64,000 nt of DNA from CAZKBP01 sp964551015 (GTDB taxonomy: Bacteria > Bacteroidota > Bacteroidia > Cytophagales > Microscillaceae), in the NCBI GenBank assembly GCA_964551015.1, contig CAZKBP010000008.1, positions 1 through 64,000 on the forward strand. Direction: 5' to 3'. The position numbers and the translations under genes were made by a program. The notes beneath the pieces are model-generated. The model was not told where the DNA came from and did no database searches. It worked only from the letters and a program-made list of their open reading frames with translations. This document shows positions 63,190-64,000 of the stretch, in pieces; position 1 is the stretch's first letter, and each line of letters starts with the position of its first letter.

Positions 63190-63253
63190 GGGAATTTAGG
63201 ACTAGGTGATAAATTTTTAATCGTGTAGCAATTTCTACTTTTTTAATCTTTAT

Positions 63254-63673
63254 TCAAAATGCCAGCCAAATATCCAAGGCTCCCGAGATCGCCGCTCCCG
63301 AGATAATGATCCAAGAAAGTGTATCTTTGAACTCGTTTTTGGGGTGCATCAAAAGCAATAAGTGCAATCCCATGTGCACGATATAAAAAAGATCAAATCC
63401 CCAGATAAAACTTTCGGAATCAGGCTGTCCCAGAATACCCCAGAAAAACCAAAAGAACAGCGGCACGTGCGCATACATGAATACTTGCAAGCCCCATTGG
63501 TCGTTTAATAATGACAAACCCGGGAAAATCCGCCATTCACGACGGCGCACGGCATCCATCTCGTGCACGAGGATAAAAGTCGTTCCCATATAAAAAAAAC
63601 CAGTGCATTTGTCCCAAATAAAAAAACCAAGGCATTTGTTGTTGTTTCGTACCTGCTCCACTAAGATAACCAT
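63254..63673 (-). CDS. DUF6713-like membrane protein
   Basis: I start at the ATG 63673 (MVILVEQV, 139 residues); the longer frame would begin inside the terminator hairpin of the upstream gene and read through it. The core, FFYMGTTFILVHEMDAVRRR then helices FMYAHVPLFFWFFWGIL, LFYIVHMGLHLLLLMHPKNE and IIISGAAISGALDIWLAF, matches the small four-helix DUF6713 family, with the conserved H-E-M-D-A-V. Function unknown. Confidence 0.75.
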   Translation of the reverse strand: MVILVEQVRNNNKCLGFFIWDKCTGFFYMGTTFILVHEMDAVRRREWRIFPGLSLLNDQWGLQVFMYAHVPLFFWFFWGILGQPDSESFIWGFDLFYIVHMGLHLLLLMHPKNEFKDTLSWIIISGAAISGALDIWLAF

Positions 63674-63706
63674 TCCAAGGATATTTTTATTCTCATTCCA
63701 AAAGAT

Positions 63707-63735
63707 AAAACCCTCTCTTGACTTGAGAGGGTTTT
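63707..63735. terminator. Bidirectional perfect terminator
   Basis: AAAACCCTCTC (63707-63717) and GAGAGGGTTTT (63725-63735) form a perfect 11-bp stem with a 7-base loop. It lies 31 bp beyond the stop of the T9SS protein gene and ends its transcript; the T-run on the minus strand is supplied by the AAAA arm. Confidence 0.9.
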
Positions 63736-63766
63736 GCATGAAATTGAATATGGGTTCTGTTCCTGT

Positions 63767-64000
63767 TTACTTGCGCAATACTCTTTGCATAGACACTTGT
63801 TGATTGGGTTTGATCAGCTTCACGAGATACACTCCGGGTTTTTGTCCCCTTAGGTTTACGCTTAGCTCCGTAGCTTGGGTAATCACTTGATCTAGCATCA
63901 GCTCTCCCTGCGCATTATATACCAGCAAGCGATTCTCTGCCCCAGCTACAATATCCTCTTCCTCGATGGAGACGGTAAAAATATCCGGCGTCGGGTTGGG
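63767..64000 (-). CDS. C-terminal T9SS type A sorting domain of a secreted protein (5' end outside window)
   Basis: Only the last 77 residues are in the window. They begin PNPTPDIFTVSIEEEDIVAG and continue NRLLVYNAQGELMLDQVI, LRGQKPGVYLVKLIKPN and QRVLRK, the standard type IX secretion C-terminal domain with PNP motif, LVYNAQG strand and GVYLVK strand. The preceding part of the protein is not visible, so its own function is unknown. The domain directs export through the outer membrane and surface attachment or release, and marks the genome as T9SS-bearing Bacteroidota. Confidence 0.93.
   Translation of the reverse strand, partial: PNPTPDIFTVSIEEEDIVAGAENRLLVYNAQGELMLDQVITQATELSVNLRGQKPGVYLVKLIKPNQQVSMQRVLRK

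Noticed and set aside
1..64000. tRNA, rRNA, CRISPR arrays and transposase genes
   Set aside because: I scanned all intergenic regions and saw none; a dedicated tRNAscan or CRISPR search would be decisive.

Overview
The window is a draft contig from a Bacteroidota chromosome. The evidence is a type IX secretion (T9SS type A) sorting domain at the right edge, several recurrent Bacteroidota families (DUF6992-like and DUF6713-like membrane proteins, a KdnB-like oxidase, a DUF349 protein), AT-rich leaders without clear Shine-Dalgarno sequences, and several TAnnTTTG-type -7 promoter elements. Gene content resembles Cytophagales or Saprospiria, but I cannot fix the genus. I found no rRNA, tRNA, CRISPR array or intact insertion sequence. 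A 100-N scaffold gap lies inside dnaX and is an assembly artefact flanked by the same 55 bp on both sides.

Layout. 1-9.5 kb: a large secreted choice-of-anchor-I/CHRD protein (cut by the left edge), a TPR exported protein, TPR-PspC, an alpha/beta hydrolase, a membrane-anchored PD-(D/E)XK-like protein, CPBP, a lipoprotein and an SDR. 9.5-16.4 kb: a UPF0182 giant membrane protein, an aldo/keto reductase, then a decayed stretch (gene remnant, repeat scar, DinB, 5'-truncated GyrI-like gene, lipase-like hydrolase). 16.4-30 kb: housekeeping genes (ettA, DUF349, DUF2795, queA-ispD, ABC permease, PfkB kinase, fbp, aspartate kinase, dnaX). 30-42.4 kb: hslU, a K+ channel/RCK protein, ribBA, surE, an LRR protein, an isolated cytochrome oxidase subunit III, an M1 peptidase and icd.

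42.4-49.7 kb is the accessory region. It holds a stand-alone HisKA-like helical hairpin lacking the histidine, a pseudogene with a stop and a homopolymer frameshift, and a three-gene unit that is the most interesting part of the window. This unit is a 1143-aa modular protein (acidic tail, long coiled coil, membrane segment, pretoxin-like linker, C-terminal HELGH metallopeptidase-like domain), an AT-rich 172-aa gene immediately downstream (candidate immunity gene), and a divergent AAA+ ATPase of the type found with extracellular contractile injection systems. No sheath, tube or baseplate genes are present, so it looks like an orphan effector/AAA/immunity module.

49.7-64 kb: a Tat-exported Gfo/Idh/MocA oxidoreductase, an APC permease, purC, a STAS protein with rnz, two tandem unlisted mini-lipoproteins, cmk, a remnant of a SpoIIE-type phosphatase, a GT4-serine hydrolase-HD operon, a KdnB-like oxidase, a large membrane/coiled-coil protein, a DUF6713-like protein and the C-terminus of a T9SS-secreted protein.
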